From assembly GCF_026240945.1 (NCBI RefSeq), contig NZ_JAPFPY010000020.1, positions 1 to 64,000 on the forward strand: a stretch of 64,000 bases of DNA. Reading direction: 5' to 3'. Under the pieces are notes generated by a model, which was given only the letters and a program-made list of their open reading frames with translations, was not told the DNA's origin and ran no database searches. How positions within the stretch are numbered: position 1 is the stretch's first letter; each line of letters starts with the position of its first letter. The translations under genes were made by a program, and so were the position numbers. Origin of the DNA: Mycolicibacterium sp. J2. Lineage in GTDB: Bacteria > Actinomycetota > Actinomycetes > Mycobacteriales > Mycobacteriaceae. Below are positions 53,666-64,000 of this stretch, piece by piece.

Positions 53666-55303
53666 CTAGCCGGTGACCAGCGCGATCGAGTTGGCCCGGC
53701 GCAGCTTGCCCGACGGGGTCTTCGGGATGGTGCCCGGGCCCAGCACGACCACGTTGCGCGGACGGACGTCGACCTCGGTCACCACCTCGTGGGCGACCTG
53801 GTGCTCGATCCGGCGCACCTCGGCGGGATCCTGGTAGGCGTTGGACTCCACCGCCACCGCGAACGTCTCCCGGGAGTGCCCGGCGTCCAGCCGGACAGCG
53901 ACGGCGCAGCCGGGGCGCACGCCCTCGACGCGGCCTGCCGCGCGCTCGATATCGGTCGGGTAGATGTTGCGCCCGGCCATGATGATGACGTCTTTGACGC
54001 GGCCGCAGACCACGACGTTGCCCTCCTCGGTGAGGTAGCCGAGGTCGCCGGTGTCGTACCAGCCATGCTCGTCCTGGGTGGGCAGGAAGCCGGCCATCGT
54101 GATGTAGCCGGGGGTCACCGACTCACCGCGCAGCTGGATGACGCCGACACCGCGGGCCGGCAGCACGTTGCCGTCCTCGTCGACGACGCGCGCCTCCAGG
54201 TCCTGCAGCAGCGGGCCGAGCGAGGCCAGCCGCCGGGTGTTGCCCTTGCTGGCGGGCACGGCCCGGCGCAGCGCGGCCAGCAGGTCGGCATCCACCTCGT
54301 CGACCACCAGACCGGCGTCGCACGGGGAGAACGACACCGCCAGGCAGGTCTCGGCCATGCCGTAGGCCGGCAGGATCGCCGAGGATCGCAGCCCGAACGG
54401 CTTGCCCGCGTCCAGCAGGTCCTCGACGTCGGCGGGCTCCACCGGCTCGGCACCGGACAGCGCGAACCGCAGGGTGGACAGATCGAAGTCGCCGGGCTTG
54501 GCCTGCCGGCGCAGCCGCTTGGCCAGCAGCGCGTAGGCGAAGTTCGGGGCCGCCGTCATGGTGCCCTTGTACTTGTCGATCAGCTTGGCCCACAGCAGCG
54601 TGTCACGCAGGAAGTCCATCGGCGTGACCTTGACCAGCTCGGCACCGAAGTACATCGGGATGGTGAGGAAGCCGACCATGCCCATGTCATGGAAACAGGG
54701 CAGCCAGCTGACCATGACGTCCTTGTCGACGTCGTACTGGGCGCCGATGAACATGGCCTCGGCGTTGGAGTAGATGTTGCGGTGGGTGATCTGGACGGCC
54801 TTGGGAGAGCCGGTCGAACCCGAGGTCAACTGCATCAGCGCCAGGTCGTCCTCGGCGGTCTCGACGGGGTCGATGGGCTCGGCGGCGAGCAGGTCGCCGA
54901 CCTTGAGCACCATGATGCCCTTCTCCTCGAGCACGGGGATGGCGACGATGAACGGCTCGGAGACGATCACGGCCTTGGCCTCGATCATGCCGATGACCGT
55001 CATGGTGTCCTCGGCCCAGACCGCCAGGTCGGTGCGCGGGGTGGGCTGGTGCAGCATGGTCAGGCTGGCACCGCGCATCCACACGCCCTGCGCGGTGGGC
55101 GCGATCTCCACCGGGAAACCGGCCAGCACACCGATGGCGTCGCCGGGCCCGATGCCCGCGGCGGCCAAACCACCGGCGATCCGACGCGCGCGCTCGTGGA
55201 CCTCGCCCCAGGTGTGGCGGATGGGGTCGTGCGGCTCACCGGTGACCATGCCCCGGGCGCTCTCCCTGGCGCTGCGGTACATCTTGTCGGTAAAACGGCT
55301 CAC
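53666..55303 (-). CDS. Fatty-acyl-AMP/CoA ligase (Rv1013-like)
   Basis: This 545-residue adenylate-forming enzyme corresponds by position to M. tuberculosis pks16 (Rv1013). Motifs: P-loop [20 protein letters not shown] (about residue 165), [13 protein letters not shown] (about 315), YDTGDLGYL (about 415), and the final lysine region [13 protein letters not shown]. An insertion-type FAAL or an acyl-CoA ligase both fit. It would activate a fatty acid for lipid synthesis. GGAGG precedes a GTG start; the 362-base gap from ispE suggests its own promoter context. Confidence 0.9.
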   Translation of the reverse strand: MSRFTDKMYRSARESARGMVTGEPHDPIRHTWGEVHERARRIAGGLAAAGIGPGDAIGVLAGFPVEIAPTAQGVWMRGASLTMLHQPTPRTDLAVWAEDTMTVIGMIEAKAVIVSEPFIVAIPVLEEKGIMVLKVGDLLAAEPIDPVETAEDDLALMQLTSGSTGSPKAVQITHRNIYSNAEAMFIGAQYDVDKDVMVSWLPCFHDMGMVGFLTIPMYFGAELVKVTPMDFLRDTLLWAKLIDKYKGTMTAAPNFAYALLAKRLRRQAKPGDFDLSTLRFALSGAEPVEPADVEDLLDAGKPFGLRSSAILPAYGMAETCLAVSFSPCDAGLVVDEVDADLLAALRRAVPASKGNTRRLASLGPLLQDLEARVVDEDGNVLPARGVGVIQLRGESVTPGYITMAGFLPTQDEHGWYDTGDLGYLTEEGNVVVCGRVKDVIIMAGRNIYPTDIERAAGRVEGVRPGCAVAVRLDAGHSRETFAVAVESNAYQDPAEVRRIEHQVAHEVVTEVDVRPRNVVVLGPGTIPKTPSGKLRRANSIALVTG

Positions 55304-55583
55304 GGCAACCTCCTGAATGTCTGGAGGCGCGTCGCGAGCGACGTCGACCCCAGTGTCATTGCACGTTTCCCTATATTCCGCCTGCTAGCGCACAGTTTTC
55401 GAGAGGCGCGCGCACACAATTGGGAAGCAGTTGTGTCTCGAAATGGTGATGGTCCAGCGAATCCAGTTCCCTCGAACGGCTCTGTTGCGAAGGGAACCGC
55501 CGGATGAGCGCTAGTTTCCACCGTCAGCCATCTTAAGAGACCCTTAAGTAACTGCCAAACTGTCGCGAGAAATGAGGGATGGG
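55304..55583. other. Intergenic region between ispE and the acyl ligase
   Basis: No gene was found. It contains two CTTAAG palindromes 5 bases apart (55532-55537 and 55543-55548) and an AT-rich patch near 55370-55440. It probably carries the promoter of the ligase gene, which reads leftwards. Confidence 0.4.
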
Positions 55584-56540
55584 TCACACCTCGGCGATGA
55601 CCCGCGCTCCCGGCACCGGTCCGCTGGCCACCCGCACCGTGCGGCACACCCCGGCGCCGGACAGCGCGGCGCTGATCTCGACCGCCGATTCCGCCGACGC
55701 GCACAGGAACGCGCAGGTCGGGCCGGAACCGGAGACGATGCCGGCCAGCGCCCCCGCCTCGGTACCGGCACGCAGCGTACGACGCAGATCCGGGCGCAGG
55801 CTCAGCGCGGCCGGCTGCAGGTCGTTGCCCAGCAGCGCCGCCAACTCGCGCGGGTCACCAGCGGCCAGCGCCTCCAGCACCGGCTCGACGTCGTCGAGGC
55901 GCGCCGGAGCCGCCCGGTCCGGCGCCGCACGTAGCCGGTCGATCTCACCGAACACCTCAGGTGTGGAGAGCCCCTTGTCCGCGAAGGCCAGCACCCAGTG
56001 GAAGGTGCTGCGGGCCAGCACGGTGGCCAGCTGCTCGCCACGACCGGTGCCCAGCGCCGTCCCGCCGTGCAGCGCAAAGGGCACATCGCTGCCCAGCTTG
56101 GCGGCCAGCGCGTGCAGATCGCGCCGGGCCACGCCCAGCTCCCACAGCGTGTTCATGGCGACCAGCACCGCGGCCGCGTCGGCGCTGCCGCCGGCCATCC
56201 CGCCGGCCACCGGGATGGACTTGGCGATCGAGATCGCGACGTCGGGCGCCCGACCGACGTGGTCGGCCATCAGTTCGGCGGCTCGCCAGGCCAGGTTGCG
56301 GCTGTCGGTGGGCAACCCGGCCACGCCCTCCCCCGTCATGTGCACCGACAGCAGGTCGGCGTTGCGCACGGTCACCTCGTCGAACAGTGACACGGCGTGG
56401 AAGAGGGTGGTCAGCTCGTGGTAGCGGTCCTCGCGGAGATCGCCGACGCCGAGATAGAGGTTCACCTTGCCCGGCACCCGCACGGTGACCGAACCGGTGG
56501 GCACCCATTCGGACGCGGTGTTTCCGTCTGATGAGCGCAC
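55584..56540 (-). CDS. ispE: 4-diphosphocytidyl-2-C-methyl-D-erythritol kinase
   Basis: This 318-residue GHMP kinase of the non-mevalonate isoprenoid pathway phosphorylates CDP-methylerythritol. Motifs: [20 protein letters not shown] (about residue 20), ATP-binding [20 protein letters not shown] (about 110), and the C-terminal [13 protein letters not shown] (about 270). The start is GTG. It lies downstream of rsmA and the asparaginase, so the usual rpfB-rsmA-ispE operon is kept with one gene inserted. Confidence 0.96.
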   Translation of the reverse strand: MRSSDGNTASEWVPTGSVTVRVPGKVNLYLGVGDLREDRYHELTTLFHAVSLFDEVTVRNADLLSVHMTGEGVAGLPTDSRNLAWRAAELMADHVGRAPDVAISIAKSIPVAGGMAGGSADAAAVLVAMNTLWELGVARRDLHALAAKLGSDVPFALHGGTALGTGRGEQLATVLARSTFHWVLAFADKGLSTPEVFGEIDRLRAAPDRAAPARLDDVEPVLEALAAGDPRELAALLGNDLQPAALSLRPDLRRTLRAGTEAGALAGIVSGSGPTCAFLCASAESAVEISAALSGAGVCRTVRVASGPVPGARVIAEV

Positions 56541-56585
56541 GGGACGACCTTATTCGCTCGGCACCGGCTGCGGCCAACAACCTCG

Positions 56586-57571
56586 TTACCGGGTGAATTC
56601 GCCGGCAATCTCCCGACGGCAGACGAATTCGGTGAGCGCGTCGCCCGTCAACCCCATACCGGTGCCCAGAGATGCTTTCACGTAGGCGGTTTCGGCACGC
56701 ATCCACCGGAACGGGATCAACCCGGCCGCGGAAAACCCGGTCACGGATTCATAGGCGGCGACGTCGTCGGGAACGGGCCCGAGGAACACCGGCACTGCGA
56801 CGGCGGCACACCGGCGTGCGAATTCCAGCACGCTGGTCGGCTCGCCCACCGTGCACGCGGTGCCGGAGTGATACGTCTCGTGCACCACGGCGTCGAAGCC
56901 GGCCGGATCGATCGCCGAGTAGTCGAGGCCGGGATAGGGGCGCAGGTACAGCACGTGTGCGCCGAACGTGACAGGACCGGCAGGCCAGGGCGCCGGCTCG
57001 AACCGCGGCCGGGGCAGCCCGCCCAAGCCGCTGATCGGCACCTCGCCGTCGCTGCGCACGTAGTGGCCCAGCGGTGTCGACGGTTGCAGCCGCGCGGCCG
57101 CGTGCACCAACCGCGCACCGTCGGGATTGCGGAACGTCACGTACACCCCGCCGGGCATGGTGTCGATGACCTCGAGAGCGTCACGAAAGTTGCTGTGCCC
57201 GTTCGCTTCCGGATGATCCAGCGGCCGGTTGCTGGCGACCACGACCACGGGCAGATGAAGATGGGACAGCGCGAACGCCAGCGCGGTGGCGCCGTAGGAC
57301 AGCGTGTCGGTGCCGTGCGTGACGACCACACCGGTGTGCTGTGGGCCGACCGCCGAGGTGACGGCCGCGGCCATCGCGGTCCAGTCCGCGGGCCGGGCGT
57401 TCTCGCTGAGCAGCGACATCGGCTCGATGACGTCGAATCCGTCGGCACCGTCCCCGTACGCATCCAACAGCAGGCGGGTCTGACCGGGCACCAGCCCGAT
57501 GACGTCACCGGAGCGTCGTGAACCGATCGTGCCGCCGGTGAAGACGACGAGAACGGTCCGGCGTGCTCCGC

Positions 57572-57575
<4 letters not shown>
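56586..57575 (-). CDS. Asparaginase, apparent CTG start
   Basis: This 329-residue protein is a type I/II asparaginase-like hydrolase (Asn to Asp plus ammonia). The first catalytic motif [18 protein letters not shown] (about residue 6) holds the essential Thr of TGGTI. The second is [17 protein letters not shown] (about 82), and [14 protein letters not shown] marks the other active-site edge. No ATG, GTG or TTG precedes the first motif. The nearest in-frame codon is CTG at 57575-57573, which overlaps the rsmA stop as CTGA. Starting at the GTG at 57491 would delete the catalytic threonine. The gene sits between rsmA and ispE, where M. tuberculosis has Rv1010 directly followed by Rv1011. Confidence 0.8.
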
Positions 57576-59723
<2,148 letters not shown>

Positions 59724-60560
59724 CTAGGCCGCCGACACTCGGTAGGTGCGTCGAGCGTTGGCCGTGCTCACCTCGGCCAATTCGGCCGCCGAGCGGCCGG
59801 TCAGCTCGGCCAGCGCCCGCACCGTGTAGGGCAGGCAATAGGGCTCGTTCGGGGCGCCCCGGAACGGGTGCGGGGTGAGAAACGGTGCGTCGGTCTCGAC
59901 CAACAGCAGATCATCCGGGATGACAACCGCGGCCTCGCGCAGTGCACGCGCGTTGCGGAAGCTGACCGTACCCGACAGGCTCAGCATCCAGCCGTTGGCC
60001 ACGCAGGTCCTGGCCATCGCTGCGTCGGAGGAAAAACAATGGAAGATCACCGTCTCCGGGGCGCCCTCGGCGGCCAGCACGTCGAGCACCTCGGCGTCGG
60101 CGTCGCGATTGTGGATCATCAACGGCTTGCCGGCCCGCTTGGCCAGGTCGATATGCCAGGCGAAGGCGTCCCGCTGCTGGGCAGGGTCCGCGCAGCCATC
60201 CAGCTTGCCCGGCCAGTACATGTCCATCCCGGTCTCGCCGACCGCCACCACACGCTGCTGCACGGCCAGGGTTTCGAGTTCGGCTTTGGCGGCGTCGTCG
60301 AGGGCATTGGCGCGGGTGGGGTGCAGCGCCACCGCGGCGTACACCCGGTCGTCCCAGCCGGCGGCCTGCGCGGCCCAGCGCGCGGCATCCAGGTCATCGG
60401 CGATGGTGACCACCGCCTGCACACCGACGGCCCCGGCCCGGTCCAGGATGTCCGCGACGTCGTCCGCGGTCTCGGCGCCACAGGCGTCCAGGTGGGTGTG
60501 GGCGTCGATCAACGGGGCGAGCGGCTCCGGAGCGGGCGGCTTCTGTCGCTTCGAGCTCAC
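59724..60560 (-). CDS. tatD: TatD-family metal-dependent hydrolase/DNase
   Basis: This 278-residue TIM-barrel hydrolase has metal ligands in LIDAHTHLDACG (HxH, about residue 19), GETGMDMYW (Glu, about 108), PLMIHNRDA and IFHCFSSDA, and the last Asp in LLVETDAPFL. TatD proteins act as 3' to 5' nucleases or D-amino-acid-acting hydrolases. The start is GTG. It is divergent from metG and lies 111 bases upstream of rpfB. Confidence 0.94.
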   Translation of the reverse strand: MSSKRQKPPAPEPLAPLIDAHTHLDACGAETADDVADILDRAGAVGVQAVVTIADDLDAARWAAQAAGWDDRVYAAVALHPTRANALDDAAKAELETLAVQQRVVAVGETGMDMYWPGKLDGCADPAQQRDAFAWHIDLAKRAGKPLMIHNRDADAEVLDVLAAEGAPETVIFHCFSSDAAMARTCVANGWMLSLSGTVSFRNARALREAAVVIPDDLLLVETDAPFLTPHPFRGAPNEPYCLPYTVRALAELTGRSAAELAEVSTANARRTYRVSAA

Positions 60561-60585
60561 CGGTACACCTTAAGGTGAGAGCCAA

Positions 60586-62184
60586 ATGACTACGTCTTCT
60601 CCCAGGTCTTCCCCCGGCGCGGGGACGCGCACCCCAGGCGCCCCGTTCTACATCACCACGGCCATCGCCTACCCGAACGGCGACCCGCATATCGGGCACG
60701 CCTACGAGTACATCGCCACCGACGCGATCGCCCGGTTCAAGCGCCTCGACGGGTTCGACGTGCGCTACCTCACCGGTACCGATGTGCACGGCCTCAAGAT
60801 GGCCGAGACGGCCGCCAAGCTCGGCATCACCGCCCCCGAGCTGGCCAAGCGCAACTCCGACGTGTTCGAGCGGATGCAGGAACGCCTGGGCGCCTCCTAC
60901 GACCGGTTCATCCGGACCTCCGATGCCGATCATTACGAGGCGTCCAAGGAGATCTGGCGCCGGATGAACGAGGCCGGCGACATCTACCTGGGCAGTTACC
61001 AGGGCTGGTACTCGGTGCGCGACGAGCGCTTCTTCGCCGAGGACGAGACCCAGAAGCGTGATGGCGCCCGGTTCGCGATCGAGACCGGCACCGAGGTGAC
61101 CTGGACCGAGGAGCAGACCTACTTCTTCCGGCTGTCCGCGTACGCCGACCGACTGCTGGCGCTCTACCGCGAGCACCCGGAGTTCATCGGGCCCGATGTC
61201 CGGCGCAACGAGATCGTCAGCTTCGTCTCCGGCGGCCTGCGCGATCTGTCGATCTCGCGGACCACCTTCGACTGGGGGGTGCCGGTTCCCGACCATCCCG
61301 ATCACGTCATGTACGTCTGGGTGGACGCGCTGACCAACTATCTGACCGGGGTCGGCTTCCCGGACACCGCGTCGGAGGCCTTCGACAAGTACTGGCCGGC
61401 GAGCCTGCACATGATCGGCAAGGACATCATCCGGTTCCACACGGTGTACTGGCCGGCCTTCCTGATGTCGGCCGGGATCGAGCTGCCGAAACGGGTTTTC
61501 GCGCACGGGTTCATCAACGTCAAGGGCGAGAAGATGAGCAAGTCGCTGGGCAACGTGGTCGATCCGCTGGTGCTGGTCGACGAGTTCGGGCTCGACCAGG
61601 TGCGCTACTTCTTCCTGCGCGAGGTGCCCTTCGGCCAGGACGGCAGCTACAGCGAAGAGGCCATCATCGGCCGCATCAACGCCGACCTTGCCAACGAGCT
61701 GGGCAACCTGGCGCAGCGGTCACTGTCGATGGTGAACAAGAACCTCGACGGCGTGGTGCCGCAGCCGGGTGCCTTCACCGCCGAGGACACCGAGCTGCTG
61801 GAGGCCGCCGACGGTCTGCTGGCGCGGGTGCGCGGCCACTTCGACGAGCAGGCGATGCACCTGGCGCTGGACGCCATCTGGTCGGTGCTCGGCGCGGCCA
61901 ACAGGTACTTCTCGGCGCAGGAACCGTGGGTGCTGCGCAAGGCGGGCACCCCGGAGGCCGAAGAGCGGTTCGCGACCGTGCTGTACACGACGCTGGAAAC
62001 GGTCCGGATCGCGGCGTTGCTGAGCCAGCCGGTGATGCCCGAGTCGATGGCCAAGATGCTGGACCTGCTCGGGCAGCCGGCCGATCAGCGCGACTTCACC
62101 GCCATCGGCACCCGGCTGGCGCCGGGGACGACCCTGCCGAAACCCGAGGGCGTGTTCCCGCGCTACCAGGCACCCGAGGAGTGA
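60586..62184 (+). CDS. metG: Methionyl-tRNA synthetase
   Basis: This 532-residue class I synthetase charges tRNA-Met. Signatures: HIGH-type [15 protein letters not shown] (about residue 31) and [15 protein letters not shown] (about 307). The anticodon-binding helices follow. The length matches the short mycobacterial MetS (Rv1007c). The ATG at 60586 follows AAGGTGAGAG. The stop lies at the base of a long inverted repeat that may be its terminator. Confidence 0.97.
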   Translation: MTTSSPRSSPGAGTRTPGAPFYITTAIAYPNGDPHIGHAYEYIATDAIARFKRLDGFDVRYLTGTDVHGLKMAETAAKLGITAPELAKRNSDVFERMQERLGASYDRFIRTSDADHYEASKEIWRRMNEAGDIYLGSYQGWYSVRDERFFAEDETQKRDGARFAIETGTEVTWTEEQTYFFRLSAYADRLLALYREHPEFIGPDVRRNEIVSFVSGGLRDLSISRTTFDWGVPVPDHPDHVMYVWVDALTNYLTGVGFPDTASEAFDKYWPASLHMIGKDIIRFHTVYWPAFLMSAGIELPKRVFAHGFINVKGEKMSKSLGNVVDPLVLVDEFGLDQVRYFFLREVPFGQDGSYSEEAIIGRINADLANELGNLAQRSLSMVNKNLDGVVPQPGAFTAEDTELLEAADGLLARVRGHFDEQAMHLALDAIWSVLGAANRYFSAQEPWVLRKAGTPEAEERFATVLYTTLETVRIAALLSQPVMPESMAKMLDLLGQPADQRDFTAIGTRLAPGTTLPKPEGVFPRYQAPEE

Positions 62185-62233
62185 TTTGTGGAGTCGCAGC
62201 CGTAACCAGTACGGCCCAGACTCCACAAATCAC
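62181..62233. repeat. 15-bp perfect inverted repeat after metG, possible terminator
   Basis: GTGATTTGTGGAGTC (62181-62195) and its exact complement GACTCCACAAATCAC (62219-62233) flank a second stem, GCCGTA/TACGGC, with loop ACCAG. Together they make a 21-base-pair hairpin with small internal unpaired bases. The left arm includes the metG stop. No U-tract follows, so it is either a Rho-independent hairpin of mycobacterial type or a small palindromic repeat element. Confidence 0.7.
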
Positions 62234-62251
62234 GTGATGCGCGTCACGTCC

Positions 62252-62278
62252 TGTCACACTTTCGGGATGGGCGGTGTC
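62252..62278 (+). promoter_or_regulatory. ECF41-type promoter
   Basis: TGTCACA (-35) is followed after 16 bases by TGTC (-10). The reported ECF41 consensus is TGTCACA with CGTC after 16-17 bases, so only one base differs. It ends 8 bases before the oxidoreductase ATG, suggesting a very short or absent leader. The operon encodes an ECF41/SigJ-like factor, so autoregulation fits. Confidence 0.6.
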
Positions 62279-62286
62279 TTGAGGGC

Positions 62287-63453
62287 ATGACTGAGAACAA
62301 CACTCCCCACCACGTCATCGTCCTCGGCGGCGGTTACGCCGGCGTCCATGCTGCCAACCACCTGTTGCAGCGCCCAGGGGTCAGCGTGACCCTGGTCAAC
62401 GCCCGGCCCGATTTCGTCGAACGGATCCGGCTGCACCAACTCGCGGCCGGCACACATGACGCCACCACCGGTTACGACACCCTGCTCGGCGAGGGTGTGC
62501 GCCTGGTCGTCGACCGCGCCGAGCGCATCGACACCGCGGCCCGCCGGGTCCAACTGGCCTCCGGCGCCGCGCTGGACTACGACTACCTGATCTACGCCGT
62601 CGGCAGCACCGCCGGGGCCACCCCCGAATCCGCCTATGCGATCAGCGAAGTGGAGGGCGCACGACGGCTGCACGCGCGGCTGCAGGACGTGCCGACGACC
62701 GCGCCGATCGTCGTGGTGGGCGGCGGGCTGACCGGTATCGAAGCGGCCTCGGAGTTCGCCTCGGGATCGAACACCGGTGCCCGCCCCGTCACCCTCGTCG
62801 CCGGGCCGGTGCTCGGTCCGTCGTTGGGTGCACAGGCCCGCCGTTCGGTGGCCAAGCAACTGGCCAAGCTGGACGTCACGGTGATCGAGGGCCCGACGGT
62901 GACCGCCGTCGGTGACCACGACGTCACGCTGTCCGATGGGCGCACCCTGCCCAGCGCCGCCACGGTGTGGACGGCCGGGTTCGGCGTGCCCACGCTGGCC
63001 GCCGACAGCGGCCTGCGCACCGACCATCTGGGACGGCTGCTCACGGACGAGACGCTCACCAGCATCGACGACGACCGGGTGGTCGGTGCCGGCGACGCGG
63101 TCGCCCCGTCAGGTATGCCGCTGCGGATGAGCTGCCAGGCCGCCCTCCCGCTGGCCGCCCAGGCGGCGCGGACCGTGCTGGCCAGGATCGCGGGCACCGC
63201 CCCCGTCCCGGTGAACCAGGCGTTCGCCGGGCAGTGCATCAGCATCGGGCGCTCCTACGGCACCATCCAGATCGCGCGCCCCGACGACACGCCGACCCGG
63301 TTCTACATCGGTGGCCGGGTGGCCGCGTCGATCAAGGAGATGGTGTGCAAGGGCACGCTGTGGCAGCTGCGCCGCGAGGCCGCCAAACCGGGCACCTACG
63401 TGTGGATGCGGGGCGGTAAGCGCGCCGAGCGAGTGCACCCGGTGCACACGTGA
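62287..63453 (+). CDS. FAD-dependent NAD(P) oxidoreductase, NDH-2-like
   Basis: This 388-residue pyridine-nucleotide disulfide-type oxidoreductase has an FAD motif HHVIVLGGGYAGVHAANHLL (about residue 8), an NAD motif PIVVVGGGLTGIEAASEFAS (about 140) and a second FAD contact VVGAGDAVAP (about 260). It resembles type II NADH dehydrogenases without a C-terminal membrane anchor. It overlaps the sigma-factor gene (GTGA at 63450) and is preceded by an ECF41-like promoter, so it is probably a target of that factor. Confidence 0.9.
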   Translation: MTENNTPHHVIVLGGGYAGVHAANHLLQRPGVSVTLVNARPDFVERIRLHQLAAGTHDATTGYDTLLGEGVRLVVDRAERIDTAARRVQLASGAALDYDYLIYAVGSTAGATPESAYAISEVEGARRLHARLQDVPTTAPIVVVGGGLTGIEAASEFASGSNTGARPVTLVAGPVLGPSLGAQARRSVAKQLAKLDVTVIEGPTVTAVGDHDVTLSDGRTLPSAATVWTAGFGVPTLAADSGLRTDHLGRLLTDETLTSIDDDRVVGAGDAVAPSGMPLRMSCQAALPLAAQAARTVLARIAGTAPVPVNQAFAGQCISIGRSYGTIQIARPDDTPTRFYIGGRVAASIKEMVCKGTLWQLRREAAKPGTYVWMRGGKRAERVHPVHT

Positions 63454-64000
63454 GCGAGCACGCCGAGCGGTTCACCGCACTGCGGCCCCTGCTGTTCACC
63501 ATCGCCTACGAAATCCTCGGTTCGGCAACCGAATCCGACGACGTACTGCAGGAGAGCTACCTGCGCTGGGCCGAGGTGGACCTGGACACGGTCGCCGACA
63601 CCAAGGCCTACCTAGCCCAGCTGGTGACCCGGCAGGCACTGAACGCGCTACGCGCCGCGGCCCGACGCCGGGAGGAGTACGTCGGGCCGTGGCTGCCGGA
63701 ACCCGTTCTGGTGGAGGATGCTTCGGCCGATCTGGTGCTGGCCGAATCGGTGTCGATGGCAATGATGGTGGTGCTGGAGACGCTCACCCCCGACGAACGC
63801 GCGATCTTTGTCCTGCGTGAGGTGTTCGGCTTCGGTCATGACGAGATCGCCGCGGCGGTGGGCCGCTCGCCGGCAGCGGTGCGCCAGATGGCGCACCGCG
63901 CCCGGGAGCACGTACAGGCCAGGCGCAAACGGTTCGACCACGTCGACGCCACGGTCGGCGAACAGATCACCGCACAGTTCTTCGCCACCGCCGCGACCGG
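63450..64000 (+). CDS. ECF sigma factor, ECF41/SigJ type (cut by window end)
   Basis: The first 183 residues are in the window. Region 2 is visible in FTALRPLLFTIAYEILGSAT and SDDVLQESYLRWAEV (about residues 8-45), and region 4 in LTPDERAIFVLREVFGFGHD followed by EIAAAVGRSPAAVRQMAHRA (about 113-152). The sequence after region 4 (ATVGEQITAQFFATAATG) is the start of the SnoaL-like C-terminal domain that replaces an anti-sigma factor in ECF41 members. The GTG overlaps the oxidoreductase stop. This gene pairing is typical of ECF41 loci. Confidence 0.92.
   Translation, partial: MSEHAERFTALRPLLFTIAYEILGSATESDDVLQESYLRWAEVDLDTVADTKAYLAQLVTRQALNALRAAARRREEYVGPWLPEPVLVEDASADLVLAESVSMAMMVVLETLTPDERAIFVLREVFGFGHDEIAAAVGRSPAAVRQMAHRAREHVQARRKRFDHVDATVGEQITAQFFATAAT

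Overview
The window is high-GC actinobacterial chromosome, almost certainly from a rapidly growing mycobacterium (Mycobacterium/Mycolicibacterium). Three things support this. The gene order from lpqU-eno-ftsB-DUF501-ppx through mazG-mfd, tetR, tRNA-Gln, glmU-prs, lpqT, rplY-pth to ispE, rsmA (ksgA), rpfB, tatD and metG matches the Mycobacterium tuberculosis Rv1007-Rv1026 block as I remember it. Mycobacterial lipoprotein and Rpf families are present. GTG starts and 4-base stop/start overlaps are frequent.

Layout. (1) Positions 1-20441 are accessory DNA. They hold an IS21-type transposase remnant, an AurF-like di-iron oxygenase, an IS110 remnant, a truncated DDE transposase, a group I truncated haemoglobin (glbN) convergent with a complete nitrate assimilation cluster (nitrate reductase, nitrate/nitrite transporter, a small unknown protein, nirB, nirD), a broken ferredoxin reductase, a membrane-only cation-diffusion-facilitator-like protein, and a four-gene tyrosine-recombinase transposon of the Tn554/RIT kind. 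The transposon junction cuts off the 3' end of a membrane-protein gene. (2) Positions 20385-25173 return to conserved core: ppx, DUF501, ftsB/divIC, eno, lpqU. (3) Positions 25281-36168 carry metal and envelope genes: the EfeUOB iron-uptake operon, a small secreted protein, two VWA membrane proteins, an LCP-family protein, and a PepSY - PCuAC copper chaperone - second DyP peroxidase operon behind an intrinsic terminator. (4) Positions 36157-62184 are the conserved core block with some local additions: a decarboxylase-fold protein without the PLP lysine, a DrrAB-type ABC exporter, an iron-sulfur protein, an acyl-AMP ligase and an asparaginase. (5) Positions 62252-64000 begin an oxidoreductase plus ECF41/SigJ-type sigma factor unit with a matching promoter.

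How the genes work together. The nitrate genes take up nitrate, reduce it to nitrite and then to ammonium, and the adjacent GlbN could remove the nitric oxide that nitrite reduction leaks. EfeUOB takes up iron and haem-derived iron. The PepSY/PCuAC/DyP set looks like an envelope copper or haem system. The core genes cover peptidoglycan and isoprenoid precursors, ribosome maturation, resuscitation, and tRNA recycling and charging.

The most notable signals are: a 26-bp tandem repeat that forms three consecutive stop/start-coupled 9-codon mini-ORFs between mfd and mazG; the transposon genes linked throughout by ATGA overlaps; a motif shared by two promoters about 2.4 kb apart; an apparent CTG start for the asparaginase; a decarboxylase homologue with His where the PLP lysine should be; and an ECF41-like promoter in front of an ECF41-like operon. 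No rRNA gene or CRISPR array was seen.
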